Part shown: positions 10,188 through 21,420 of the stretch, one piece after another
Layout of the letters: each line of letters opens with the position of its first letter
Numbering within the stretch: position 1 is the first letter of the stretch
Notes under the pieces: generated by a model
Told to the model about the DNA's origin: nothing
Database searches by the model: none
Seen by the model: only the letters and a program-made list of their open reading frames with translations
Made by a program: the position numbers and the translations under genes
Assembly (NCBI GenBank): GCA_028023455.1
Contig: JAQFVV010012394.1
Coordinates: forward strand, 18,680,353 to 18,744,352
Length of the DNA: 64,000 nucleotides
Reading direction: 5' to 3'
Source of the DNA: Epiperipatus broadwayi
Lineage: Eukaryota > Onychophora > Udeonychophora > Euonychophora > Peripatidae

Positions 10188-12000
10188 TGGATAGTACTAC
10201 AGAAGAAAAGGTAAAGGGAAGAAAAAGTGCAAGTCCACATGTGGAGGATGAATCAATTTAAAGCCCAGTATACTTTAAGGAGCCAACCAGGTTACTCCAC
10301 TAGGATGAGCCAATAAGGGAAACAAGAGGTGAAGATTTGTCTGTGACCTGTCAGGAAATGATGAAAAGGACAACCAGAGATGGAGGCTAGAAACCAAAAG
10401 AATATTTGGACATGGAAGGGAGGTTAGAAGTTAAGGACCAACAGAAAACCATAGAAATGGAGGTGAGATTAGAGGGTAAAGATCAAAAGATCTTGGGCAT
10501 GGAGGCAAGGTTAGAGACTAGAGATCAAAGGAATGAAGAAATACTGTGGAGAAATCTAAAAAAAATAAAATCGGGATTGCCAGAAAAACTGTGAGGAAAT
10601 AAGTCAGAAATTGATAAAGCTTATAAGGAAAATTTTCAGAGGCTACCAAAGCTATACATATACATCAAAAGAAGAATATGAAATAACTAGACCTAAAGTA
10701 GAAGTGCAGGAGATGACCTTAAAAGACACAATAAAAGAAACCAAAGATATGGAAAAAAAATTAGAAGAGGATAGGGAAAAACAAGATCAGAAACTAAAGG
10801 AGCAAGAGAAGCTCAGGCACAGGAAGAAATGAGAAAAGGGCTGTACGAATTAAGGAAAAACTTGATACATGATAATAGTGTTGCTGTCCAGAAAAGGAGA
10901 GAATAATCAGCATGCAATAATTAAAAAAAAAAAGGGATAAAGGAAGTAAAGGAAAGTACCCAGAGAAACAATGCAAGTTCTATAAAATAAGTGGAGACAA
11001 TGCAAAAACCCATTAAAGGAGATGTTAAGCCAGAAAGAAATAGATATCCAAAGTAAAGTAAAGATTTTAGGGTGACTATGGAGGTTCTAATGGAATAGGG
11101 AATAGCTCTATTGTTAGTAGAATGACTAGCTATCTTTAAAGACTTCAGATCAAAGATGGTAAAAGGGCCATAGTACAGAATAGTGTGTCCAGGATGGGCC
11201 AGAAATGGGTATTTCAAACCCAAATATCTAAATTTATCCAGGTCCCAGCGAAACAATGCTATTTCTATAAAATAAGTGGGGACAGTGCAAAAAACTGTTA
11301 AAGGAGATGTTAAGCCAGAAAAAATAGATATCCAAAGTAAAGTAAAGTTAAGACATTAAGGTGACTATGGGGGTTCTAATGGAGTCCTATTGTTAGTAGA
11401 ATGAGTAGCCAGCTTTAAAGACTTCAGATCAAAGGGCCATAGTACAAAATAGTGTGTCCAGGAATGTTCACCTACTAAGGAACAGCATGGTCCAGAAATG
11501 GGTATTTCAAATCCAAATATCTCAATTTATCCAGGTCAAGATTTTTAAGGAGATATTGGGGAAAAAGTCCAAAAGTACACATCGACAGTTTACAAGAGTT
11601 ATTCCACTTCCGCAAAATCGAATCAATGGACCAAATTGCCCTTGCAGCCCATTATTTTCAGGGCTACACCAAATCATGATAGGATTGTTGGATGGAGAAA
11701 CATCTCACCTTTGAACATTATTGTTCAGCTCTCTTTAAAAGCTTTTGAAGCAAGGAGCATCAGGATGGGATCTACCATGCCATCCTCCAACAATCATATG
11801 GTTCAACTGTCAAGAACATCCAATTTTTATGAGACATGTCGATTGATTCCAATCCCTAACAGCCTTTGTATTTACAAAATACACAAATTATCTTGCTATC
11901 CAGTAGAATATGCCAGCATCAATGCAGCAGATAATGACTGGGTAAAATAAAGGTCATAGAGGAAATGGGGGACTTCTTAACCACGACTGATTTTATCTAA
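10188..12000 (+). pseudogene. Gypsy gag region (degenerate)
   Basis: The frame opens at ATG 10188 with MDSTTEEKVKGRKS and soon meets stops. From 10406 to 10594 an open stretch encodes three imperfect units of about 15 residues built on ME(G/V/A)RLE(V/G/T)(K/R)DQ, a coiled-coil-like repeat. 10611-10832 continues as a lysine/glutamate-rich helix. Around 11636-11950 lie fragments containing LTFEHYCSALFK that could be capsid, though I cannot match them to a family with certainty. A 286-bp tandem duplication (10959-11537) interrupts the middle. The coiled-coil N-terminus resembles in style the ORF at 3836-4486, but I see no direct sequence match. Confidence 0.6.
10959..11537 (+). repeat. Tandem duplication of about 286 bp within the gypsy gag
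   Basis: The stretch starting CCAGAGAAACAATGCAAG at 10959 repeats from 11245 as CCAGCGAAACAATGCTAT and continues colinearly to AATTTATCCAGGTC at 11537. The second unit has small deletions and an insertion (TTCACCTACTAAGGAACAGC). Point differences show the duplication is not recent. Confidence 0.85.
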
Positions 12001-12299
12001 GGAACCTCGGGACAGAAAACCGAGTCTTCAAGATTTCAAGCCATAAAAGTCCATAACTATTGCCCACAGAGATTCCACAAGCTGAGATATGGGGGTCAAT
12101 CTAGGATCAAGAGAAACATACAGAGATGAGCAGTTGGAAAACTTCAGGGGGCCCTGCTAGGTCGTTCCTCTTACCAGTATCCCATTTATTTACAAGGAAA
12201 CAAAAGAAATTTGAAAACCCCATATCTACCATTATGAAGGAGCCAAACAAACCCCAACCATGATATTCAAATTGGACCCTGTCCAGTGGTCAATATTCA

Positions 12300-12420
12300 G
12301 ATATGTTCTGGAAGTGCTTGCATTAGTAAATATTGGCAGTCAGATACCTTTCACCTCAAAGGAATGGTTGTCCCCAACTGGAGAGACAGGAACAACTGGT
12401 GTTAAATTTACCAGCTGGTG
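12300..12420 (+). pseudogene. Gypsy aspartic protease remnant
   Basis: At 12317-12346 the translation reads LALVNIGSQI, matching the retroviral-type protease active-site region (normally D-T/S-G-S). The catalytic Asp is replaced by Asn, so the enzyme would be dead even without the surrounding stops. It precedes RT as expected in Ty3/gypsy pol. Confidence 0.65.
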
Positions 12421-12859
12421 ATATTCAAATGACCCTGGCTAATGGAAGGAAGACTATGATCAATAGGTATCAGGTTTGACTGGATCTTGAATGGGGCCAA
12501 ATAACCATTGGTCATTCATTTTTAATGATTGCAGGATTGATACAAGATATTGTAATAGTACAGATTTTCTAAGCCAGAATAAATATATTATACATTAACA
12601 AGAATATAATATCAGTCTAAGAGGAGCAAGATAAATTAGAGGGACTTACTAGCTTTCTAGGCATTCAAATAAGGTGTTTAAAACCCAGCCCAGATAATGA
12701 AGTAGTATTAAAGTTAATGGATCATCCCTTGCCCGGTCAGAAGAAAGAGTGATGTTACAAGAAGTTTTGAAAAAAAGCTGGTTTTTTCGAATACTCCAGG
12801 GAAAAATTAAGAATTATATTCACTGAATATGTCAAGGAGGAGACATATTTTCCAAACTC

Positions 12860-13600
12860 GCACTTAACCGATACTGTTTCAGTATCGAGTGGAGTTTAAT
12901 GCACAGACCCAGCAAAGTCATAGGAAGGGCCCATTACCATATATTCCATTGGTAAATGTTAAGAAACAGGATGGATCTGTAAGACTGTGTGGATGCTAAC
13001 TATTCTAGAAAGAGATGCCTTAATACAATAGATCTTCATTGGACTAGCAAAGAAAAAATATTTTCTCAACTTTGGACCTTACTGCAAGCTATAGGCAGAT
13101 AGTACTAGATCCTCAATATCGAAAATATACTGCATTTAGAAACAATGGACAGATACATATTGGGTTAATTAACAGTGGCACAGGTTTATTGAAGTATCTG
13201 GATCGGATCCTGTCAGATGAAATAAAAAAAGCAAATTATTTTATATGGATGATGTAGTAATTGCCTCCCACGATTTACAAGAGCATCTAAAACATTTGGA
13301 AAGGTTCTTTCATGAAATTTCCTTTCCAGGGCATTTAATAAACAGCGAAAAAATTAAGGCACACAGTAATAAAATAGATGCCATTGATAAACTTCCCTAG
13401 GCCAACCACCCAAAAACAGACGAGATCATTCTTAGGATTATGTAACATAATAAGTTTTACCCAGGTTTCGCTCAGGATATGTCAGCAATGTTAGAATTAT
13501 TAAAAAAGGATCACCAATAGAACTGGACTGAAAAACAAAAGCTAGAGTTTAAGTAAGTGAAACAGAATTTTATAAAAACAGCCATGTTGTACCACTCAGA
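12860..13600 (+). pseudogene. Gypsy reverse transcriptase remnant
   Basis: The block from 13075 reads DLTASYRQIVLDP then RKYTAF, matching RT motif A of Ty3/gypsy elements. Next come a degraded thumb-side segment and an intact YMDD box at 13242-13253, continuing as VVIASHDLQEHLKHLER and a lysine-rich stretch. The YMDD lies one frame away from the upstream block, so at least one frameshift separates motifs A and C. Conserved spacing between the blocks confirms homology. Confidence 0.85.
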
Positions 13601-13965
13601 TTCCAAACAGTAATAAAAAGGATCTGGGGCTTGTGTTGTTCCAAAACAACCAGGAACAACAACAAATACTTATTTCAGTAGCTACACTTTAATAGGAGTA
13701 GAATGAAACTATATGGTCAGAGAGCAAGAGACTCTGGCAATTGTATGGGCATGCAATGAATTTAGGCAGTTTCTGATATGGTCAAAGGTAATAATCATCT
13801 CTAATCATCGGTGTTTCGGGTTCTTAAATAAAAGCTAACATAATAATGACTGCTTCATTAGGTGGAGTTTGGCCTTACAGAAATTTGATTATAAGATCAT
13901 ATGCTGCCCTGGTTTGAAAAATATAGTAGCTGATATCCTTAGCTAACACTGAGTGGGAATTAAGT
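13600..13965 (+). pseudogene. Gypsy RNase H remnant
   Basis: Recognisable pieces are VREQETLAIVWACNEFRQFL near 13710 and ALQKFDYKIICCPGLKN followed by VADILS near 13875-13945. They match the conserved E-x-L-A-I-V-x-A and P-G-x-x-N-x-V-A-D signatures of Ty3/gypsy RNase H. The expected T-D-H acidic segment survives as ISNHRC. Several stops interrupt it. Confidence 0.82.
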
Positions 13966-14189
13966 CCTCTAACCCTGAAGTACCAGATAAACTCTTGGCC
14001 ATAATGGTTAACATGGTAAATAACTTCACTTAGAGGGATTTCCAAAACTTGCAGAATTAGCAAGACAAATACCCCAAAAATAGGGATATCATTCACTAAT
14101 GCACTAAAATAAGAGAAAAGAACTCCAGGTGGAGATGGGAGGGAGTTCAAAAAATATTTTTTCAAATTCAAAATGGGTTACTACAGAAA

Positions 14190-14960
14190 CGAATTGGATG
14201 TGAAGATAAATTCTGGAAAACTCTGGTGCTTCCTGACTTGAGAGTCCAATTGATTAATTATATGCACTGTCTAGTGGGACCCTCGAAAAACTGAGGAGGC
14301 CATCAAAAGGCAATTTCATTGGCCCAATATGTATGCTGATGTTTTGAATATATTTAACAGATGCAACATCTGTGCTAGAAATAAAACACCCAATAAATCT
14401 CACACAGTTCCTGTCACTCATAATTCCATCAAGGCAAATGAAATACTTATCAATCATTGCAGTCCATTGCCATTTTACTGACGATTTCAGTATCTGTTGG
14501 TGACTTACAACTTATTCTCTAAATATTCCACAGCATATCCAGTAGTAAGAGTGGATTTGCGCTGTACCATCAGTGTTTTACAAGAGCAATAATTCCCTAC
14601 TGTAGGTAAATCACAAACCATACTATCCAGCTATGGATGAAACATCAAAATATCAAACACGTGTTAATATTTATAAGAAATCCCCAACACAATCTCTGCG
14701 AACAGGTCATAACGGAAATTAACAGGCTATATAGGACCCATTTGGGAACCAGTTATAGAGATTGGATTAATCAAACCAAAGAAATCTTAAACAATGCTAT
14801 AAAATGAGTCTAGAGGTTTTGCTCCCTCACACTTGCACTATGGTGGTAGACCATGCCAATCCCTGATTAAAACTCTAATCCCATCTGGAAAAAATAACTA
14901 TTGACTGACAGAGGGATAAATGTAGTGCAAGGAGTAATTTAGAATGAATGGCTAGGAGAA
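14190..14960 (+). pseudogene. Gypsy integrase zinc-binding and core remnant
   Basis: From 14254 the translation keeps the H2C2 pattern: a His in MHCLVG, GGHQK after a stop, then CNICARNKTPNKSH for the two Cys near 14350-14400. The catalytic core is weaker: LVTYNLFSKYSTAYPV (near 14500) corresponds to the segment after the first catalytic Asp. Later core motifs are too degraded to place with confidence. Confidence 0.7.
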
Positions 14961-14989
14961 GATTAAAAAGAGGAAGGTGCTCACATATC

Positions 14990-15200
14990 TTTTGAGTAGG
15001 AGATCGTGTACAGGTTCGAAGTCCACAACCTAATAATAAAAGCCTAAGAAAATGTAAAAAAAAATCTTTTCCATATACAAGGGACCATATATTATTAAAA
15101 GGAATTGGAAATAATGCTTATAAGTTGGATGACAAAGGTATCCTGGTAGGAACCAATAATCCACAAAGCCTCAAACTATTCATATATTTGCCCCTGTTAC
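14990..15200 (+). pseudogene. Gypsy integrase C-terminal domain remnant
   Basis: VGDRVQVRSP at 14996-15025 and ILLKGIGNNAYKLDDKG near 15092-15142 match the GPY/F-type C-terminal module of Ty3/gypsy integrases (VGDxVxVR ... GxxxYxL). Coding similarity ends near 15190, before short direct repeats around ACCACAACCCATGGTAAAAC (15238-15295). Confidence 0.75.
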
Positions 15201-15967
15201 ATAGATAGTAAGTAGACTGCAGACCATTTATGGGTAAAACCACAACCCATGGTAAAACCATCTATGAGTAAAACCACAACCCATGGTAAAACCATCTAAC
15301 ACCCATCTCAGGGATACTAATGCCTATATATAAATATTTTAAATAGCCACACTAATAACTCACAGCAATGAGTCAAACTAATAATTGTGCTAGGGAAATC
15401 TATAAAGTAGAAATAAAGATCTAAAGCACTAATGAAATTGTTCTGTACTATAGTGTCATGTTAATGATTTAGATGATATTAAATTAATTAATTAAAAGAT
15501 TTCTTTTGCCATTATTTGGTATTTTGCTCCGGATCAATGATTATATTTACTATTGTATATTATAAATGTAAAACCATTTTTTTTTGTCTTTTCTTTAATA
15601 ATTGAGGGGATAGGAAGCAGAACATTTACCATGCCATATTCATTTCACCTGATTACATTCTAAAACCATCTCTTTGTCCAAGATCAAACTTTAAAAGTGC
15701 CATAAGAAACATCTATACGTTGGTATCTGTATGATCGCATATATATATGTGGAAGTTAATGTCAGTAATCTAGTTATTATTTATAGGTTAAAGTAATAAT
15801 TTATTAAATTTAATGTACAACTAACTTAAATGATAAGTCAAAATTATTAAAATCACATAAATATGGGTGAATCATGCCTATCATTGTGATACATATATAT
15901 ATGGGACATAATTGGTTTATTTTGTTATATTTTAAAATTGATTTCTACAATAGTTTATAAAAAATCT
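15201..15967. other. No gene; flank of the gypsy relic
   Basis: It begins with a 45-bp near-tandem repeat (TGGTAAAACCATCTATGAGT region, 15230-15297) and a G-rich GAGGGGATAGG near 15605 that could be a decayed polypurine tract. No 3' LTR matching the 9.1-10.2 kb region is found. Confidence 0.4.
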
Positions 15968-16175
15968 GTGACTCAAATCTAGTTTGGAATAGCGTGTTAA
16001 GTGATGTTAGAAAAGTTATTAAAACAATAGTTATTTGTCAAAACATATTTCATCTCAAAAATAAGCACTTAGTGACTCAAATCTAGTTTGGAATAGCGTG
16101 TTAAGTGATATTAGAAAAGTTATTAAAACAATAGTTATTTGTCAAAACATATTTCATCTCAAAAATAAGCACTTA
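15968..16175. repeat. 104-bp tandem duplication, nearly identical
   Basis: The unit beginning GTGACTCAAATCTAGTTTGG and ending AAAATAAGCACTTA occurs twice head to tail. The only difference I see is GTGATGTTAG versus GTGATATTAG. It is therefore recent, or an assembly artefact. Confidence 0.95.
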
Positions 16176-16334
16176 GCTACTTTCTAACACAAACTTACTA
16201 TATTTAATATGCTCGCTATTTCGAGTAACATTTGGCATATTATCACATAAATTGGAAAAAGGCTTAATAATTAAAACTTATAGAACAGAAATAAGCATCA
16301 CTGCAAGTACGTAAGTGAGGCTGGAAATATAATA

Positions 16335-16405
16335 CATATTTCTGCTTCACCTAGTGCTAAGGTCATCAGCACTAGTGTGGGTTTGAACCCAACCTTTTAT
16401 ATTAA
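16335..16405 (+). repeat. tRNA-like SINE head candidate
   Basis: CACCTAGTGCTAAGG (A-box-like) is followed about 25 bases later by GGGTTTGAACCC, a good B box, and then by AT-rich sequence. It lacks a recognisable acceptor stem, so it is not a functional tRNA gene. Confidence 0.35.
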
Positions 16406-16409
16406 CTGT

Positions 16410-18045
16410 CACCCACCTCATAATAGGTGGTAGTATAATTATAATCAATATGTGTTTTATGATTAACTAACCTTTTTATAATAGTTTATTTATTTTATAA
16501 TATTTGTAAAACTGTATATTATGTTTATTTTATTAAATTGGCATTGATATGTAATTGAATCCTAGATATCTATAAAATGTTACAAATATTTTAAATTCTT
16601 TTATTAAAGTTCATTTTTCTTAAATTAATCAGTTGGTAACATTTTATATTTATCTTTTGATAAATGTACATTAAAGGATCAATTATGTAAACAGTGTAAT
16701 ATTTGTAAGAAATATTTTGTAAATTTCTACTTAAGTTTTATATCAAATATTAAATTTGAAAGTCATTGTACCAAATTCCTAAAATTTTTCTGAATAAAAT
16801 TTACATTTTTGTTAATCTAAATCTTAATTAAATAGGCTTTTTTTTAGTACAATGACTGATAAACTGAATATGCTTGTTGCTGTTTTCTTTTAATTAGCAA
16901 ATGAACCCTTGGGGCATGTTTAATGCAGGATGATAGATTTCCCTCCAAAGCAGACACCAACCTCAGAGAAACACCCAGAGCAATTGCAATTGGCACTGTA
17001 GATTGAATCCTATAGATAAAGCCAGATCAAATAAATAGTGGAAAATTTTGATAAGAGGATTATTATTGAGTTTTATTGAGAACAGTTCAGTGAAGAGAGT
17101 AGTTTAGATTTACAGTACATCATGCCTAAAGAAATGACGGGGTGAAAAGATCGGTCGTTTGCTTCTCAGAGGTCTGTTCTACCACCTAAACACCATGCTT
17201 TTCCGGTGCTCTCAAGACCTAGCCAGAGACAATACTGTGTCAAGGAAGCCTGCTGAATGATCTGACTTTATAACTGTCTGTGTCAAGCCATGTAACATCT
17301 ACTGTTTGGTTGAGGTAACCCCAATTTGCCGCAAGCCACTAATTCTACCATGCGTTGTTTTCTAAATCAATGTTAATTTATATTATCTATATCTGTTTAT
17401 ACAACTTAGTATTAAAATGTGTCTTTTAAATTTTTTTCTCTTAAATTTAAAATCTCAATTCTTATCAAAATCCCACATTATTTTGATGTGGCAAATTTAA
17501 ATTAAATTTTGTTGGTTTATTTATAATATTGACTTACTGAAATTGCCAAGTACAAAATTCAATGAGCTATTAACTTTAAATTCTCTCCCTCTTATTTTTT
17601 CCAGTCAAAATCATTACAGGAGACTTATTTCCCGAAATTAATTAATAGAAAGCTCGTTTAGTTTTGTACATCATATTATAAATCTATTTTTAAATGACTG
17701 ACATGATTTTAAAAGTTATGTGTCTTATTATTAACTCCAATTTAAAATTGCCTTCGTAATTAAATCAGTTAGTTAAATCTATTACGATTTCCGTAAAACA
17801 AATGTCTTAAAAAAAAAATCGTTGAAAGCATTTCATCAGTACATGTTTCATACATATATATTTTATTTGTAAAAAAAAAAATAGTAAAAAAAATTTGATG
17901 TATAATCTGTTATGTTGGATATTGTCAAACTCCACCATAAGTGAGTTTGATATTCAATGCTCCGCCTATGTTAGTTAAAAGACAATCTTATTTATTTTAC
18001 CGATGATAAACTATTTGATAAATTAATAAATGAAATATTTGGAAA
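16410..18045. other. AT-rich non-coding stretch
   Basis: No gene is seen. A patch of more mixed composition at about 16900-17360 carries no motif I recognise. A short inverted repeat (TCAAACTC ... GAGTTTGA) lies at 17926-17951. Confidence 0.5.
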
Positions 18046-18654
18046 GTGTGGAAAACAATTTATATTTTAGTTTTAATTCCTGCCATTCTTTTATATGATT
18101 CATTCTTTAATAGCCCTAGGTCTCTGGGGACTTTCTATTACGACAGGGAGCTGCTTCTTTTAATCAGGAATTCATTGATTATTTTCGTTAGTGATACTCT
18201 ATCTATATATCTTAGGCATTATGTATTTTATAGTTACAACCATTTCTTTATTATTGTTATTCTTGCTTTGCTACTTACTCCTCAGGACCTTCGGAAGTTT
18301 AAATATGACCAGTCCAATCTTTCACACTCCCTCAAATTAGACGTAGTTCATACCAAGGGATCCTTTCGGGCATTGCCATTAAGAGGTGTATGGGAAAGCC
18401 AGCACATCACATTTATTATTATTATTCAGAGACATGCTTTGGCTGGAGGGCCAACATTTCTCTTATCTACCTGTACATATCAGGAATTTCTTTTTAGCAA
18501 AGTCACCCAGAGGTTTGTAACAGACCTCATTTATTCTTTGGTTGTAATCTATAATATACTGCCTTTATCATTCTATATATATATATATGTTTGCAAACCT
18601 GAAATGCTCTCTGCCGTGATGGCACCTCCTTCACAAACCAATTTCGTTAATTAA
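18046..18654 (+). CDS. Hypothetical 202-codon open frame, status uncertain
   Basis: An ATG-started frame runs 202 codons without a stop, unusual at this base composition. The N-terminal half is hydrophobic, with likely membrane-type segments at about residues 4-18, 38-58 and 66-78. The rest is mixed, with a basic region (LPLRGVWESQ) and a Tyr/Ile run. Against coding: it contains an ATT microsatellite (IIIII) and a TA run (YIYIYV), and the strand is T-rich, which depletes stops. I see no homology to a known family, no clear splice sites and no neighbouring gene. It may be a chance frame, part of an unrecognised repeat or a real exon. No function is proposed. Confidence 0.2.
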   Translation: MWKTIYILVLIPAILLYDSFFNSPRSLGTFYYDRELLLLIRNSLIIFVSDTLSIYLRHYVFYSYNHFFIIVILALLLTPQDLRKFKYDQSNLSHSLKLDVVHTKGSFRALPLRGVWESQHITFIIIIQRHALAGGPTFLLSTCTYQEFLFSKVTQRFVTDLIYSLVVIYNILPLSFYIYIYVCKPEMLSAVMAPPSQTNFVN

Positions 18655-20807
18655 TTAAATCTGACTGTATAATTGTAAATTACTTATTTAAGAACTATTT
18701 TGCTTTCCATACTCATTATATACAAATGATTTTAAATGTAATAGTGTTTTAAATGCCCATCTTTCATGTCTTGTAATATATATATATAAAATAGATTTAT
18801 AATATCTTAAAGAGGTCTAATAATATTTTATTGCTGATTGGTTCTTGGCAGATCAATTAATCATTTTTTTTTTTTACTTTGTTAATCAAAGCCGCATCAA
18901 AATGAATTTAAACCTAGTTGTATAAACAAAACCCAACTTATTTTGTAACTAAATTTCTTAATAAATTCCTGTAATATTATTATTTTAAATTAGCTTAGTT
19001 TGTCATCATTCCGAATCTCTAAGGTTAATTACTCTATTTATTTATAATATTTCTTTGATTTAAATTCACTTCTTTGTAATGTTGCCAGAAAGAATTACAA
19101 TTATTACGGTTCAAACCATTAGTAATCGATATCCAATCACATCTGTACCATTCTGCAATTTTACTAAATCATTAATTTCTTATATAAACCCATTATTATT
19201 TTGAGTCTCTTTGTGAACCATGACCTCCAGCTAGGACGGAATAAAATCAAGCACTGCTCATGTCATCACAAACGTTATCCATTAGTCAGAGAAGCAATAG
19301 TCAGGCAAATAGGTTAGGATTCACCACTCCCCTGACATCTGTATCTTGGGTATGGTTGGAGGTACTTTTGCTTGGATTATTGGTCTTGTTGAATGAATAC
19401 ACGATTTTGACCGGCACAAAAGTAAAGATTACTTATGGTTTAATAGGACGAATATTAATTTACAATTTTACTGTTTAAACAAATTAAAGGCTTTGCAAAG
19501 ACTAGAAGTTAATTATAGCTAATAGGATAGTTATCAATTTACGATATTACAGTTTAAACAAATGAAAAGTTTTGCAAGTTTATTTATTTTGAACATTCAG
19601 TAAGATTGATGGAATGGCTATAGCTTTATATTTATCATATAAAGTTCATTTCAGGGCTCTTTGCAGTGGTAATAGGAATTTTACCTTTGACTAATCTGTG
19701 GAAGCACATCAGTTGGTTTCATCAGTTCTTGGTGAGTAGAGCATCAATTATTCTTCATATATGCAGCATATCTTTCTCTGTCAATATCAGCATGGCAGGT
19801 TCGTTAGGGAAATTCTTCCATCATGGTGATGCTTGGTGTTATTCAGCATGCAGGGTAAAACAAGCATGAATTGAATCCCAATTTTGATGCAAATCATAAA
19901 TCAGGAGCATTCCAAATTCAATCCATCATATTAAAATTTTTCTAATAATAAGTTTTCTGTATTTACTTTGTTAGCATGACAATAAAAATTGTTACAAATT
20001 TTAGTTTTTATTTAGAATTGATTCCTATTTAGGTCATTAAATTTTGTATTTATAATTTTTTTAAAATATATTAATAATTTGGTAATTCAAATAATTTAAC
20101 ATTTTTTAGGTTCTGAATTTTTTGTTAAATCATTCAATCTATTCTGGCCAATTAAGAAATATTCAGCGCGCTGAAGAAAAAAGTTGTTCATTCCTGATTT
20201 AAATCTATTGATACAATAACACCAGAAAATGTTATTATGATAATTCATATCATAAGCCATATTCCCAAATAATCTTTTAAATGAAATTACAAATAACAGT
20301 ACTTTCTTCTATCAATACAAATCTCACATGTGCCAAATAGATTAGCATTAAGATAAGATAGGGTCATTACTTGCGAATTCATTTAAAAGATTCTTTGGGA
20401 ATTAGACTTGTGAATTACCATAGTAAAATTTTCAGACTTGCTTATTCCAGGAATAAATTTTTATTAATAACGTTAGTATTTGATAAACTGTAATTTACTT
20501 ACAGGTTTGTTAAAATTGTTAGAATTATATATATTGGTCTTTTTGTGTTTTAACTCAAAATTTAGTTTGGCATTATAGATCATAAAAATTTAAAACTAAA
20601 CAAAAAATACTAGTAAAAAATTAAAATTCAAAATTGTAAAAAATATTTTTATACTAGTAAGATGTTTTAGGAGTTTTTCAAATATTCAGAATTTTTTTAA
20701 CATTTCATCTTTTGAACAAATTTACATATATTACTCATTAACTCATCAAAAAAATGACAATATTCTATAATGTAGGATACAATTTTATCATCGGAATGCA
20801 TTACTTG
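18655..20807. other. AT-rich non-coding stretch
   Basis: No gene or strong repeat is recognised. Short open frames near 19260-19478 and 19666-19869 lack motifs. A loosely repeated phrase (AATTTACxATxTTACxGTTTAAACAAAT) occurs near 19457-19490 and 19535-19565. Confidence 0.5.
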
Positions 20808-21420
20808 CATGAATTATCAAATAATCAATGTTTGTAGTTATTTAAGACTGATTAGTGGAAAAACATTTAAAAGATAGCTTAATGTCAGAAATACTAAACA
20901 TTATGAACTAATATGTCTAAATAGGATTTCATATTGTAATACATAATTATAAATAATTAATAGATATAAACTTCTGAAAGAATTTCTATTATATCTACTA
21001 ATAAAAACTTTAAATTGCCAAAAAAAGAGATGAATAATTACGTAACTAGACGATTATCAAATGACCCAACATTTGTTATTATTTAAGAATATAGCTGTTG
21101 GAAACATATAATGGGGAATTAATATTGTTCCATGTCTAAATGGGATTTCATTTTGTAATATATAATTATAAATAACAACTGTGATCCCGTGTGTGTGGTT
21201 ATGGCAGTAACCATTTAAAAAATAGTTTAATGTCAGCAATTATTAAATAATTTAATGTCAGCAATTATTAAACATGGTGCACTAATATTTGTTTCATGCC
21301 TAAAAATGGATTCCATATTGTAAAATATAATTATAAATGAATAAATTACTAAATAAACTTTTGAAAAATGTTTATTATAGATAGGAATCAGAATACTAGA
21401 GAAATTTTTAATATACAAAC
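20808..21420. repeat. Diverged tandem repeats, about three units
   Basis: Recurring phrases are TTTAATGTCAGCAATTATTAAA, AT(G)TCTAAATxGGATTTCAT and TATTGTAATATATAATTATAAAT. They appear in the same order near 20880, 21060-21180 and 21215-21345. A perfect 24-bp duplication (AATTTAATGTCAGCAATTAT type) lies at 21225-21270. Confidence 0.6.

Larger units (their letters stand above)
10188..15200 (+). mobile_element. Decayed Ty3/gypsy retrotransposon (gag-pol relic)
   Basis: Short in-frame blocks across all three plus frames appear in the canonical Ty3/gypsy order: gag start near 10188, protease at 12317, RT from about 12860 with YMDD at 13242, RNase H from about 13600, integrase zinc region from about 14250, and the integrase C-terminal domain to about 15190. 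RNase H before integrase separates it from copia types. Dozens of stops and frameshifts make it non-functional. No LTR pair is found, so the outer limits are those of the coding signal. Confidence 0.88.
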
